Assembly (NCBI RefSeq): GCF_010015445.1 | Contig: NC_053134.1 | Coordinates: 13,892,080-13,956,079, forward strand | Length of the DNA stretch: 64,000 nucleotides | Direction of reading: 5' to 3' | From: Perca fluviatilis | Taxonomy: Eukaryota > Chordata > Actinopteri > Perciformes > Percidae | Shown: one piece after another, positions 22,816 to 31,899 of the stretch | How the letters are laid out: each line of letters begins with the position of its first letter | Numbering within the stretch: the stretch's first letter is position 1 | Program-made: the position numbers and the translations under genes | Notes under the pieces: model-generated | Seen by the model: the letters and a program-made list of their open reading frames with translations, nothing else | Databases searched by the model: none | What the model was told of the DNA's origin: nothing

Positions 22816-24180
22816 TTATGAACATGAAACTAAGGATCTACGGGTGCGCGAGACAGCGCGCCTGCGATGACATTGGTCAAACCCTTTTATATGACCAATA
22901 TCCAAATCATACGGCTGCAAAAACGACCGCCTCAGTCTCTGGTTGGGATATCCTCCCTGGTCGTATCCCCCATATCCCCCACCAGAACCTTGCGTCCCCC
23001 TTCTGCGCCCTCTTTGGCAGCCACCGGTGGACATCTCCTGCCTTGTCAAAGCTTTCTTCACCTCCACCGTGTTCCCATTGATGACGTGGTACCTTGTCAG
23101 CACCGCTTTGGTGGCTGAGTCTGTGTCCTTGAAGAAGAGAAAACCAAAGCCCCTCTTCCTGCCGGTCTGCTTGTCAGAGATGATCACAGCCTCCTCCACC
23201 ACGCCGAATCCAGAGAAGTACTTTGTCAGGTTGTCCCCCTCAATGTGGTCCCTCACACCGCTGACAAAAACTTTCTTAACGTTAGCGAGGATGTCAGGGT
23301 TATCTGCCACGTCCCGTGCTATGATCCTCTTCAAATCCACGTCGTGGCCTTCGACGACAAGTGGCTTAGGAAAAATGTCATTAGAGTCCTGTGGCCTCAC
23401 TGAGTGTGCTACAACAGAGGAACCAACTGGCAGCTTCCCAACATCAGGCACCCCGACAGCCCACACTTTATCCCCAGCCAAATCATTCCCCAGAATCATA
23501 TGAACACCCTCAACAGGCAACTGAGGCCGGATGCCGACTGACACCTCCCCCTGGACAAGACCACAACTAAGAGATACTAAGTGTAAAGGAACAGAGAAAG
23601 GAACCATTCCCATACCAAGAGAGATCACACCATCACCAGTATCAGTTTTGGAAGAAAATGGGAGCACAGACTCAAGAATAAAAGAATCTAACGCACCGGT
23701 ATCTCTTAAAATCGTAATGGGAACCTGCACAGCACTTCCCACCAGTGAGACAAACCCCTCTGAGATGAAGGCTGAAAAATCTGCCTTCGAGGTCACAGAT
23801 GCAATGCCTGAAACAGCCATGACAACAGGCTTCACCTGGCCGGAAAACTTTCTTCTCAGCAGTGGACAATCCTTTCTCCAGTGCCCCTTCTCCCGACAGT
23901 ACCTGCAAGCGTCAGATTCAACTGGAACACTCCACCCACCATACTCTGACCTATAGGGCAGTGTGTCACTTGTTAACATTGACTTTTCCTGACCACGATA
24001 ACGGTCAATCTCCTGGCGACCATCGGCAGTACTTCCAAAAACATTTTTGTGGGTCAACACATATTCATCCGCCAATATAGCAGCCTCCCTGGGTGTCCGT
24101 ACTTTACGCTCATTAATAAATGTATAGCAACACTCCCAGGAACTGAGTCTTTTAGCTGTTCCAAGATAAGCAGATCGCAA
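22816..24180 (-). CDS. Gag C-terminus, protease and hnRNP A/B-like RRM fusion ORF
   Basis: A single open frame of 454 codons. Residues 20-50 continue the SCAN-like capsid (FINERKVRTPREAAILADEY). Residues 92-105 are a canonical CX2CX4HX4C nucleocapsid knuckle (CRYCREKGHWRKDC). A retropepsin follows, with catalytic DTG at 160-162 and a MILGND motif at 228-233. In related elements this is followed by a linker and reverse transcriptase. Here, from about residue 272, the chain instead reads KPLVVEGHDVDLKR (like the end of an hnRNP A RRM1), a linker, and a full RRM at about 302-378 with RNP2 VFVSGV and RNP1 KRGFGFLFF, then EVKKALTRQEMS and a short Gly/Tyr-rich stretch (399-411). The last 40 residues look non-conserved. 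The frame opens upstream of the first Met shown; a 1-bp shift near 24120 separates it from the preceding Gag frame. Confidence 0.88.
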   Translation of the reverse strand: MRSAYLGTAKRLSSWECCYTFINERKVRTPREAAILADEYVLTHKNVFGSTADGRQEIDRYRGQEKSMLTSDTLPYRSEYGGWSVPVESDACRYCREKGHWRKDCPLLRRKFSGQVKPVVMAVSGIASVTSKADFSAFISEGFVSLVGSAVQVPITILRDTGALDSFILESVLPFSSKTDTGDGVISLGMGMVPFSVPLHLVSLSCGLVQGEVSVGIRPQLPVEGVHMILGNDLAGDKVWAVGVPDVGKLPVGSSVVAHSVRPQDSNDIFPKPLVVEGHDVDLKRIIARDVADNPDILANVKKVFVSGVRDHIEGDNLTKYFSGFGVVEEAVIISDKQTGRKRGFGFLFFKDTDSATKAVLTRYHVINGNTVEVKKALTRQEMSTGGCQRGRRRGTQGSGGGYGGYDQGGYPNQRLRRSFLQPYDLDIGHIKGFDQCHRRRAVSRTRRSLVSCS

Positions 24181-24987
24181 AGACCCTCAAAAGTGTCAAC
24201 CTTAGATGCTGTACACCAGCGCTCAAACAGCGATATCAAGTCACGAACAAATTCCATGTAAGTTTGATCGTCAAGCTTACCTCCAGAACGGAACCGCTGA
24301 CGATAAGCCTCAGGGACAAGTTCATAGACTTTCAACACTGCAGACTTTACAGTCTCATAGTCCCTACAATTGGCATCATTCAAAGCCGAGTAGGCCATTT
24401 GTGCCTTACCAGTCAGAACACACTGCAACAACACCGTTTTGTCTGCATCTGGCCAATCCCTAGCATCTGCGATACTCTCAAACAGAGAAAAAAACATGTC
24501 CGGATCCAACTCACTGAATTTAGGAACCAAGCGAAGATTATTAACCAAATCAAACTGAGTACTCCTGCCCCTTACTTTGTGACCACCAATACCTGACACG
24601 TCTGATAGCTTACCATCCTTCACCAACTGTAACTGATACTGTTGCACCCCCAACCTTGTACGCTCAGTTGTGTGCTTCATGGTCTGAAGCTGTATCTCCT
24701 TGTCAAATCTCAACGTCTCCAACTCCACCTGCTGCCTAAGCTGCAACTCCAACAACTCCTTCTGCTGCTCCAACGTCAAAGTCCCTACGCCAGCAACCAG
24801 ACTAACCACTGGACCCCTTCTCAAACAAACCTTCCTTTAAACAAATACTTTAAACACTCTCCTTTAGCTTCTTATCCACAACTTCAACCCCATAGTGCTC
24901 TGCAATCTTCAACAACTGATCTTTTGTGCATTGCTCCAAAAGAGACTCTGAAGGATTTTGAACAAAATTATCTATGAAAGAAGTCAT
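24054..24987 (-). pseudogene. Gag N-terminal region, broken
   Basis: A likely start ATG at 24987 begins MTSFIDNFVQNPSESLLEQC, then DQLLKIAEHYGVEVV, a SAP-like N-terminus seen in fish Gypsy Gag proteins. An in-frame TAA after KLKESV and a frame change near 24820 interrupt it. The next frame (24824-24054) carries a Gln/Leu-rich coiled coil (EQQKELLELQLRQQVELETL) and a SCAN-like capsid (VPKFSELDPDMFFSLFESI, LCDLLILEQLKDSVP). It then shifts by one base near 24120 into the downstream fusion ORF. The breaks suggest this copy does not make full-length Gag. Confidence 0.8.
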
Positions 24988-25541
24988 TCTCACCAGCTAC
25001 ACAAACCTTGATTGGGACAAAAAGGGGGAAAAAAAACTAATCAAGAGTAACACTAAAACAGGAGCCTCACCCCTACCTAACTTACCACAACCATTTAAGC
25101 TAGCTAACTAACTCAGCCCTAGTCTTCGTGCAGTTAATGGTGGGGGGTACTTATGCACTCTAAACCAGTGGTGTGAAAAAAGCAACCAGAAAAACTGGCG
25201 ACCCTCTCACAGCCACGGAGATGCTCCCGAGCTAATAGCTCTACCCACCTTCACCGCCACCTAAAGCAACACCACGAGTACCATAGGAGTACTCGCTGCC
25301 AAGCCTAACAGGGGAAGAGGTACTCCTGCACAAAACACCAAACACTCCTGATTAATCCCTCCTTGAAGCCCCAATCAAATATACAACTCCAAGATATCCA
25401 TACATAGCTCCTACAAACTTCCACTAAACAAAGCTAACTGGCACTAAAAACCTGGATTTCCCCTCAAAACAACTGACAAAGGTACTCTAGGCCAACTTAC
25501 AATTTAGGCTAAATTAGACATAAACTAATTCACTCCTAACA

Positions 25542-25559
25542 CTTTAAGACAAGCCCCCA
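25542..25559 (-). other. Primer-binding site, tRNA-Pro-like
   Basis: On the minus strand, two bases after the 5'LTR, TGGGGGCTTGTC matches the start of a tRNA-Pro primer-binding site (TGGGGGCTCGTC) at 11 of 12 positions. The next six bases diverge, so the tRNA identity is uncertain. Confidence 0.6.
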
Positions 25560-25561
25560 CT

Positions 25562-25964
25562 TGTCACAAACCGACTCAATGCATGTGACAAAAGAGGGGA
25601 GACCAAACAGGTTAAAATGCCAATAAAGTGTTTATTGCAACATAAAGTAACTACTATTAATAAAAGAATCAAAACAGATGTGGAATCAGTGTTATCAGTA
25701 GTGTAAGCGGTGTATGTGTGAGTGAAAGATATATTGCAAATGACAACTGCAACAAAAGAAACAAACCACACCCAAACCAGGAGATGTGGAACCTAGGAGC
25801 AGGAGAATGAAGACCCAGAACAATCAAACATGACTTGTATAAATAGTCTTGGTTGAGGCCTACCCAGGTGTCCACCAATCAAGTAACAAGCCCTCCCAAA
25901 CTGCCAGCTCAGCCAATCAAGCCAAAGAAGCCAACAGCAGGCAGAAAAGGGAGGGTTCGTAACA
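25562..25964 (-). repeat. 5' LTR (403 bp)
   Basis: Same ends as the 22143-22532 LTR, with about six substitutions and one 13-bp length difference, accounting exactly for 403 against 390 bp. The near identity indicates a fairly recent insertion. Confidence 0.93.
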
Positions 25965-25969
25965 GCCAC

Positions 25970-26115
25970 CAACTGGATCCCTGGTGAGGGATAGATAATC
26001 CAAACCCCACAGGACCAGTGATGGATCCACCTTCATCTTTCCCATCTTCTCTCCTAACAGTTGAGGCTGAATGGTATTAAAGGCGCTTGAGAAGTAAAAA
26101 AATGTAATCCGCACA
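25970..26115 (-). mobile_element. Rex1-type LINE, 5' remnant
   Basis: On the minus strand FSSAFNTIQPQLLGEKM matches RT motif A of Rex1 elements, but the catalytic aspartate before FSSAF is a tyrosine (codon TAC, plus positions 26094-26096). It ends at the GCCAC duplication and continues at 22142. RT motifs B to D are absent at the join, so this copy carried an internal deletion before the LTR insertion. Confidence 0.8.
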
Positions 26116-26441
26116 GATGCATTCTGTGTTACAGTATCTGTAATTAGTGTTAGCTACAGGTGAACAGAAGCTTCGTCAACTTCTCAGGTCAATCCCACAG
26201 TTTTTTTTTTTTTATTCTAACTTTAAGTAAACAATTGTACCTCATGGAAGTGCACAGGGTAATATCATTAAAGCAAGTAAATAACCAATGTCAGAATAAT
26301 GTCGGTTTCCTAACATCTAGTTATTTTTAGTTTTGGGACCGCTTAAGGTTGTAGGGCCATGTAAATTATCATTATAGAATATTTATGAGTTTGGCTCTTA
26401 TACATTGTCCTTATACAGTATTTGTGGGTATATTATTTATG

Positions 26442-27659
26442 TACACTCACCTTAAAGATTATTAGGAACACCTGTAAGATTTCTCGTTAATGCAATTATC
26501 TAATCAACCAATCACCTGGCAGCTGCTTCAATGCATTTAGGGGTGTGGTCCAGGTCTAGACAATCTCCTGAACTCCAAACTGAATGTCAGAATGGGAAAG
26601 AAAGGTGATCTAAGCAACTTTAAGTGTGGCATGGTCGTTGGTGCCAGACGGGCTGGTTTGAGTAATTCCCAATTTGCTCAGTTATTGGGATTTTCACGCA
26701 CAACCATTTCTAGGGTTTACAAAGAATGGTCTGAAAAAGGAAAAACATCCAGGATGCTGCAGTCCTGGGGGGCGAAAATGCCTTGTTGATGCTAGAGGTC
26801 AGAGGAGAATGGGCAGACTGATTCCAGCTGATAGAAGATCAACTTTGACTCAAATAACCACTCGTTACAACTGAGGTATGCAGCAAAGCATTTGTGAAGC
26901 CACAACCTTGAGGCGGATTGGCTAAACCAGCAGAAGACCCCACCGGGTACAACTCATCTCCACTAAAAATAGGAAAATGAGGCTACAATTTGCACAAGTT
27001 CACCAAAATTGGACAGTTGAAGACTGGAAAAATTTTGCCTGGTCTGATGAGTCTCGATTTCTGTTGAGACATTCAGATGGTAGAGTCAGAATTTGGTGTA
27101 AACAGAATGAGAACATGGATCCATCATGCCTTGTTACCACTGTGGAGGCTGGTGGTGGTGGTGTAATGGTGTGGGGAATGTTTTCTCGGCACACTTTAGG
27201 CCCCTTAGTACCAATTGGGCATTGTTTAAATGCCACAGCCTACCTGAACATTGTTTCTGACCATGTCCATCCCTTTATGACCACCATGTACCCATCCTCT
27301 GATGGCTACTTCCAGCGGGATAATGCACCATGTCACAAAGCTCGAATCATTTCAAATTGGTTTCTTGAACGTGACAATGAGTTCACTGTACTAAAATGGC
27401 CCCCACAGTCACCAGATCTCAACCCAATAGAACATCTTTGGGATGTGGTGGAACAGGAGCTTCGTGCCCTGGATGTGCATCCCACAAATCTCCATCAACT
27501 GCAAGATGCTATCCTCTCAATATGGGCCAATATTTCTAGAGAATGCTTCCAGCACCTTGTTGAATCAGTGTCACCAAGAATTAAGACAGTTCTGAAGGTG
27601 AAAGGTGGTCAATCACAGTATTAGTATGGTGTTCCTAATAATCCTTTTAGGTGAGTGTA
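26442..27659 (+). mobile_element. Tc1-like transposon
   Basis: Terminal inverted repeats of about 30 bp (TACACTCACCTTAAAGATTA on the left; its complement ending GGTGAGTGTA on the right, with AGGAACACC inside both) are bounded by the TA dinucleotides expected for Tc1/mariner insertion. Total length about 1.2 kb. The transposase inside is broken. Confidence 0.92.
26592..27624 (+). pseudogene. Tc1-like transposase, disrupted
   Basis: Starts MGKKGDLSNFKCGMVVGARR with a paired-type helix-turn-helix (FSRTTISRVYKEWS), shifts frame near 26770, and meets stops near 26872 and in the following 60 bp. It is then open from 26977 to 27624. The catalytic region keeps all three acidic residues: WSDESRF, RDNAPCHKA and SPDLNPIEHLWD, the DD34E pattern. 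The C-terminal KVKGGQSQY is typical. It cannot make full-length protein. Confidence 0.92.
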
Positions 27660-29349
27660 CGTTGTCCTGCAAAGTCAGTTTCATGTCCACACAGGTGACT
27701 ACATATGAAAATACACTGTATCCTCTCTGTTTCAGCCTTCCACTCACACTAAGCCAGTATTTTGCACATCCAAAAATTGTGCTTTTTTCAAAACAGATTT
27801 GATGCTGGCTTGTGTCAAACTATAATCTGGATGGAAGAACAAAGCTATTTCAAACTGATGCTTTATGCATGGTGAGACAGTCAGGTGCCGAGTAGGAGTA
27901 ATGCAAAGAAGCCAACTTTCTGTCACCTTCGACTCTCTAGGCTCTATGATTTAATGTGATCCAGTACAGCAGAAGAGGTACAAAAGCAATCACTTGTGGT
28001 TACTTGTGCTTTCATTCTAAGCAAGATAAGAACTTTAACATTTGGTTAATGAAAGCGATGTAGTTTATGTGCAGTTCAATATTTTGTAGCAGTGTGTTAC
28101 CTTGTCCTTTACTTTAGATCCATTGCAGCTCTTTTGCTCTCTACATGCTTTCATCAGCCTATTACAAATTATGTCTTTAGCAGTCTGTGTGTGTATGTTT
28201 ACAAGTAAGTGTACAGGTGTGTATGGGCATGCCTTTGTGTTGCCCCCCCCACCCCCCCCCCCGAGTGTATAATCTACTAATGTATGTTTGTGGTAGCACA
28301 GGGAGATGGTTTAAATGAAGTGGTCCAGTGCTTGGGGGGATTGTTCACATTGACTTGGCCCCTCTGGAGCGCTGTGCCAAAGAGAACAAACAGATCTCAG
28401 CAGTGTAAGACATGCTGATATAAATGTGCAGCTGCAGTTGTCATCATTTACGGTACATTAAGCATATTCAAGCTTCGGCTGTGCAAGTGAGTGTTTGGAA
28501 ACAAGCTGCTGTAAAAACATGCAGATATAAAATGGGTTTAGGCCAGGTACACATGTCCTCACATGTTTGGAAATAACGTGTGTGTGTGTGTGTGTGAGAG
28601 AGAGAGTGTGAGAGAGTGTGCGTGTTTATAGCTGTATAGTTGCTGTGTTGCAACCGATCAACTCTATCAGAGAGTAGCATATCATATAACAGGTGCTGGA
28701 TAAGACTTAACGTTGGGATTACCTGGATGTGTGACGGCTAGACGAAAATAAGGGGACACGCCAAATCTCTAAATGAGCCGTAGCTGAGCCGCGACTGATT
28801 GAACCGTGCTTATAGTTTAGATAAAGTTCTGGGGGAAAAAAATACTAAGAACCAAGCAATGCTTCTGAACTGGCATGCACTCCAAACGGGCACTGCTCTA
28901 GTTCATTTTAAATGAAGTGATATTGTTACATTTCCCTGTAAAGCAGAATACAAACTGTGACGTGGTTAGAGAACGATGAAGAAAAAAAGGGAATACTCAA
29001 CTCTTCAATTCTCAACATTAAACACATCTACTTCCTGTGTGTGAGTCACTTGTTCCTGTGTTGGACAGCTTGTCGCTAAGCAACTCACAATGACAGAAAG
29101 TTGGCAGCACCTAATTGGCTGCCAGTGTTAGTAGATCTATTATTTTAATGCCTTGATACCACGGGTAACTTTTTGAAGTAACCGAGATAAAGCAAAACAA
29201 CCAACATCATCTTATCTCTAATGCAGACCTGCTTTGAGTGAACTGTAGTGCTGTGCAGACAACGATACATCTACAGGATTGTTTGTCTTCTAAGAGGATT
29301 GAGCTTCAACCTTTTAACTATTAGATTATGCCTCCACTATCATATTTGT

Positions 29350-29489
29350 AGGCCTGTTCAGACCTGACATTAACATGCATCTTGGGTGATCTGATCACAA
29401 GTATTTCAGTTCACACCTGGAATTAGAATCCACATGCGTCTCTCGCAAAAAGGAACAGCTTATCCTGTCCCTAACAGATTTCTTGGCTT
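29350..29489. repeat. Fragment of an interspersed repeat
   Basis: CTGTTCAGACCTGACATTAA and GGGTGATCTGATCACAAGT resemble the end of a non-autonomous element common in fish genomes. The other end was not found. Confidence 0.35.
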
Positions 29490-29505
29490 TTCTGGAAGCA
29501 TTCTT

Positions 29506-29732
29506 ATTTTTTTTTATTATAATTTTTTTATTTTTAAGATAATTTTTTGGGGCTTTTCCCTTTATTCAATAGTGACAGTGACAGTGACAATAGTGACAGG
29601 AAAGCGGGAGAGAAAGATAGGGGATGACACGCAGCAAAGGGCCGCAGGTCGGAGTCGAACCCGGGCCCCTGCAAAGGCATCATCCTATATGATACGCGCA
29701 AATCTCTTACTGGGTGAGCTAGAGGCCGGCCC
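29506..29732 (-). mobile_element. tRNA-derived SINE with perfect 16-bp TSD
   Basis: On the minus strand the head carries box A TAGCTCACCCAGTAAGAG and box B GGGTTCGACTCC. The tail on the left is A/T-rich with T runs. It is flanked by an exact 16-bp direct repeat, TTCTGGAAGCATTCTT, at 29490-29505 and 29733-29748, as expected for LINE-driven insertion. It interrupts an older repeat fragment. Confidence 0.9.
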
Positions 29733-30403
29733 TTCTGGAAGCATTCTTGAGGTGTATGATTTAATTTTGGCATTGCTGCCATACTGGACTGTAACCACCC
29801 CCTACCAGCTTTTTTGAAATCTCATAAATTGCCCGGTTGCAATATGAATCTTCCAGTTACCCAAATGGAAATCAGACAGCGTGTTTCGTTTCTACTCCAT
29901 TTACGAGAATCCATTTTGACTGTTGTTTACTGTTGTTTACATTTTAATATGATACCGTTGGTGTCAGTCTGGCCCAAATAGAAGACTTCCTAATGCTTTG
30001 ACTGTGATATATATATACTATAATCCAAATTGTAACTGTGTATAATTGCTCAGGTTTAAAGCCATGTTTGACATTTATTAGTTATATTATGGGCTTGCAT
30101 TTTTTATTGTTTAGGAAACTGCAACACAGTATTATCTTATTAATTTAATAACTTTAATAACTTTAAAAACTATGGTGTTTTAACTGTTACAATGTCTGGA
30201 TTTTTTTACTCTGTTTTGTCGTGTTTGTTTAGTTTGTTAGTTGGATTTGAGGTTAAACTAAATCATGGATACTAAAGTTTTTTTTTTTTCCATTCTCTTG
30301 CTTGCTCTGTTTCTACCTATCTCATTTCTGCCATAAAGTTCTGAGTGAAGATCCAAAGACTGGATTTAGTCATCTTCATCTATTAAATCTTCTGTCTGTG
30401 GAG

Positions 30404-30602
30404 GCCAGTCCAGCGTTTCAAGCTGGACAGAGGAGAGACGAGTGGGGCCGAGGGCCCAGCCTTCGTGCTGCGACACAGAACTTCAAACCTCATTGAACAT
30501 GCAACAGATAGCACGCCTACAGATCCCATGAGTCCCCGGGAGAGAGCAGACACGCCCATCTCAGGTTCTCCAAGCACCGCACAGTGCCCCTCACACAATG
30601 CG
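30404..30602 (+). CDS. adipor2: ADIPOR2 coding exon 2
   Basis: Encodes residues 11-77 of the proposed protein, a hydrophilic cytoplasmic N-terminal tail (RFKLDRGETSGAEGPAF, DPMSPRERADTPISGSPST). The donor GCG|GTGAGT is strong. The acceptor at 30402-30403 is weaker (GAG after a pyrimidine-rich stretch) but is the only nearby AG in phase with exon 1. There is an in-frame stop at 30384, so any frame starting in a longer version of this exon would have to use ATG 30528. A CA array begins 12 nt after the donor. Confidence 0.7.
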
Positions 30603-30611
30603 GTGAGTATC

Positions 30612-30614
<3 letters not shown>

Positions 30615-30679
<65 letters not shown>
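30615..30679. repeat. (CA)n array just after an adipor2 splice donor
   Basis: About 32 CA units beginning 12 nt downstream of the exon 2 donor. CA repeats near donors are known binding sites for hnRNP L and can affect splicing. Confidence 0.95.
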
Positions 30680-30682
<3 letters not shown>

Positions 30683-31828
30683 GCTGTCATCTGGTTGGTC
30701 AGTGCCATGTGGCGCGGTATGGGTCGACTGGTCACATAGAAAAACTATCTCACTAAAACACACACCCTCACATACATGAATAATTGAATAGGTGTTGTTA
30801 GCAGGGAAGTACAATATTCTGTAAATGATGCTGACCAGCAAAGTCTTTCAGTATAATAACAGAAGCATAAACATCTACTGGAGTTTTCCCCAAATTAATC
30901 GGAATCAACACGTCTTGACAGTTGCATGAATGGGAATTGATTTTGCTTTTCTCCTTTTACATTAGTATATTTGCAAAGCGGCCTGTGATACACATGTAGT
31001 ACCAGTCTGCTGCCTTTGTTTGTGTACGTGACATGTTTTCTCTTTGAAGACCTAATATGTTTCCACAGATCAAAAAGTAGATTGAACACATGAGTAATTT
31101 AACATTAGAAGATAATATTACCTCACTTTGAAAAGAAGCATTTTAAAGTTATGAACAGATTTAGATTTAAAGTTGGTTCAGGAAGGTTTTGGGACAACAT
31201 GCCAGTCTTTGGTGGGTGAATTATCCTTAGAGCCTTGAGTGTTGAGACAGGAATACAAGTATGTGAAACATAGTGCAAGATGCAAGAGTTATAAAGGGAC
31301 ACATTATTACACTTCCAGTTAACAGCAATTAAGCAGAAATAATGTACTCATGACTACCCTGAAAACAAGCATTACAACTTGATTATATGAAAGTACATAC
31401 AGTAAAAAGAGCAGTACAAGTTATGTCATTAACAGAGGAGAAGACAGCTCAGTCTACCAACAGTGTACAGATAAAAGTTAGAAACTAACACAAACTTTAT
31501 AGACATTCTACTACTATAACCGAGCACCATAACCAGAGCATCCGGGTGTTGAGTGCCTTGCTCAGGGGTACCTCAGAAATAGTTGCTGAAGGAGAATCGA
31601 GCATTTTGTGGTCAGCTTCTTAGGTTTTACCAGCAGGTTTTTTAACCTCCGTCACCTCCACTTATTATCGACACCCTCACCACCTTCAACGCTTTTTCAA
31701 ACTTGACGGTGAGTCATTCTGTGCTATAGTAATTAACAGTGCATTATGATAAGGGTTGGCTCAGCTTCGCCTGATGTTTGGTTTTAGTTCCACTCCAAGT
31801 CTAAAGTGATGTGGATATTGAATGTTCT

Positions 31829-31829
31829 A

Positions 31830-31898
<69 letters not shown>

Positions 31899-31899
31899 C
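31829..31899. repeat. Inverted (CTAT)n / (GATA)n tetranucleotide hairpin
   Basis: A CTAT array turns at about 31865 into a GATA array, giving two nearly perfect complementary arms of roughly 34 bp with a single-base centre. Confidence 0.9.

Larger units (their letters stand above)
22143..25964 (-). mobile_element. LTR retrotransposon with captured hnRNP-like RRM
   Basis: A structurally complete 3822-bp element on the minus strand. Order in its own direction: 5'LTR (25964-25562), primer-binding site, Gag N-terminus, SCAN-like capsid, CCHC knuckle, retropepsin, hnRNP A/B-type RRM with Gly-rich tail, polypurine tract, 3'LTR (22532-22143). It is flanked by the 5-bp duplication GCCAC (22138-22142 and 25965-25969), and removing it plus one GCCAC rejoins the Rex1 LINE. 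No reverse transcriptase, RNase H or integrase is present in the 3.0-kb interior, so it must have moved using another element's enzymes. Gag and protease look Ty3/Gypsy-like. Confidence 0.9.
10910..30403 (+). other. adipor2: adipor2 intron 1 (about 19.5 kb)
   Basis: No host exon was recognised between the proposed exons 1 and 2. The interval holds microsatellites, two TIR elements, a Rex1 LINE split by an LTR retrotransposon, a Tc1-like element and a SINE, listed separately. The long stretches 11100-13600, 17110-21500 and 27660-29340 contain nothing recognised beyond short A/T, C or T runs. Confidence 0.55.

Noticed and set aside
22867..23956. Plus-strand open frames opposite the Gag-protease-RRM ORF
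   Set aside because: The minus strand carries recognisable domains in order; the plus frames have none.
29630..29732. tRNA gene on the minus strand
   Set aside because: Same reasoning: SINE head with a perfect 16-bp target duplication.
30528..30530. In-frame ATG in adipor2 exon 2 as the start codon
   Set aside because: Kept as an alternative. The upstream ATG with matching splice phase explains more, but the choice is not settled.
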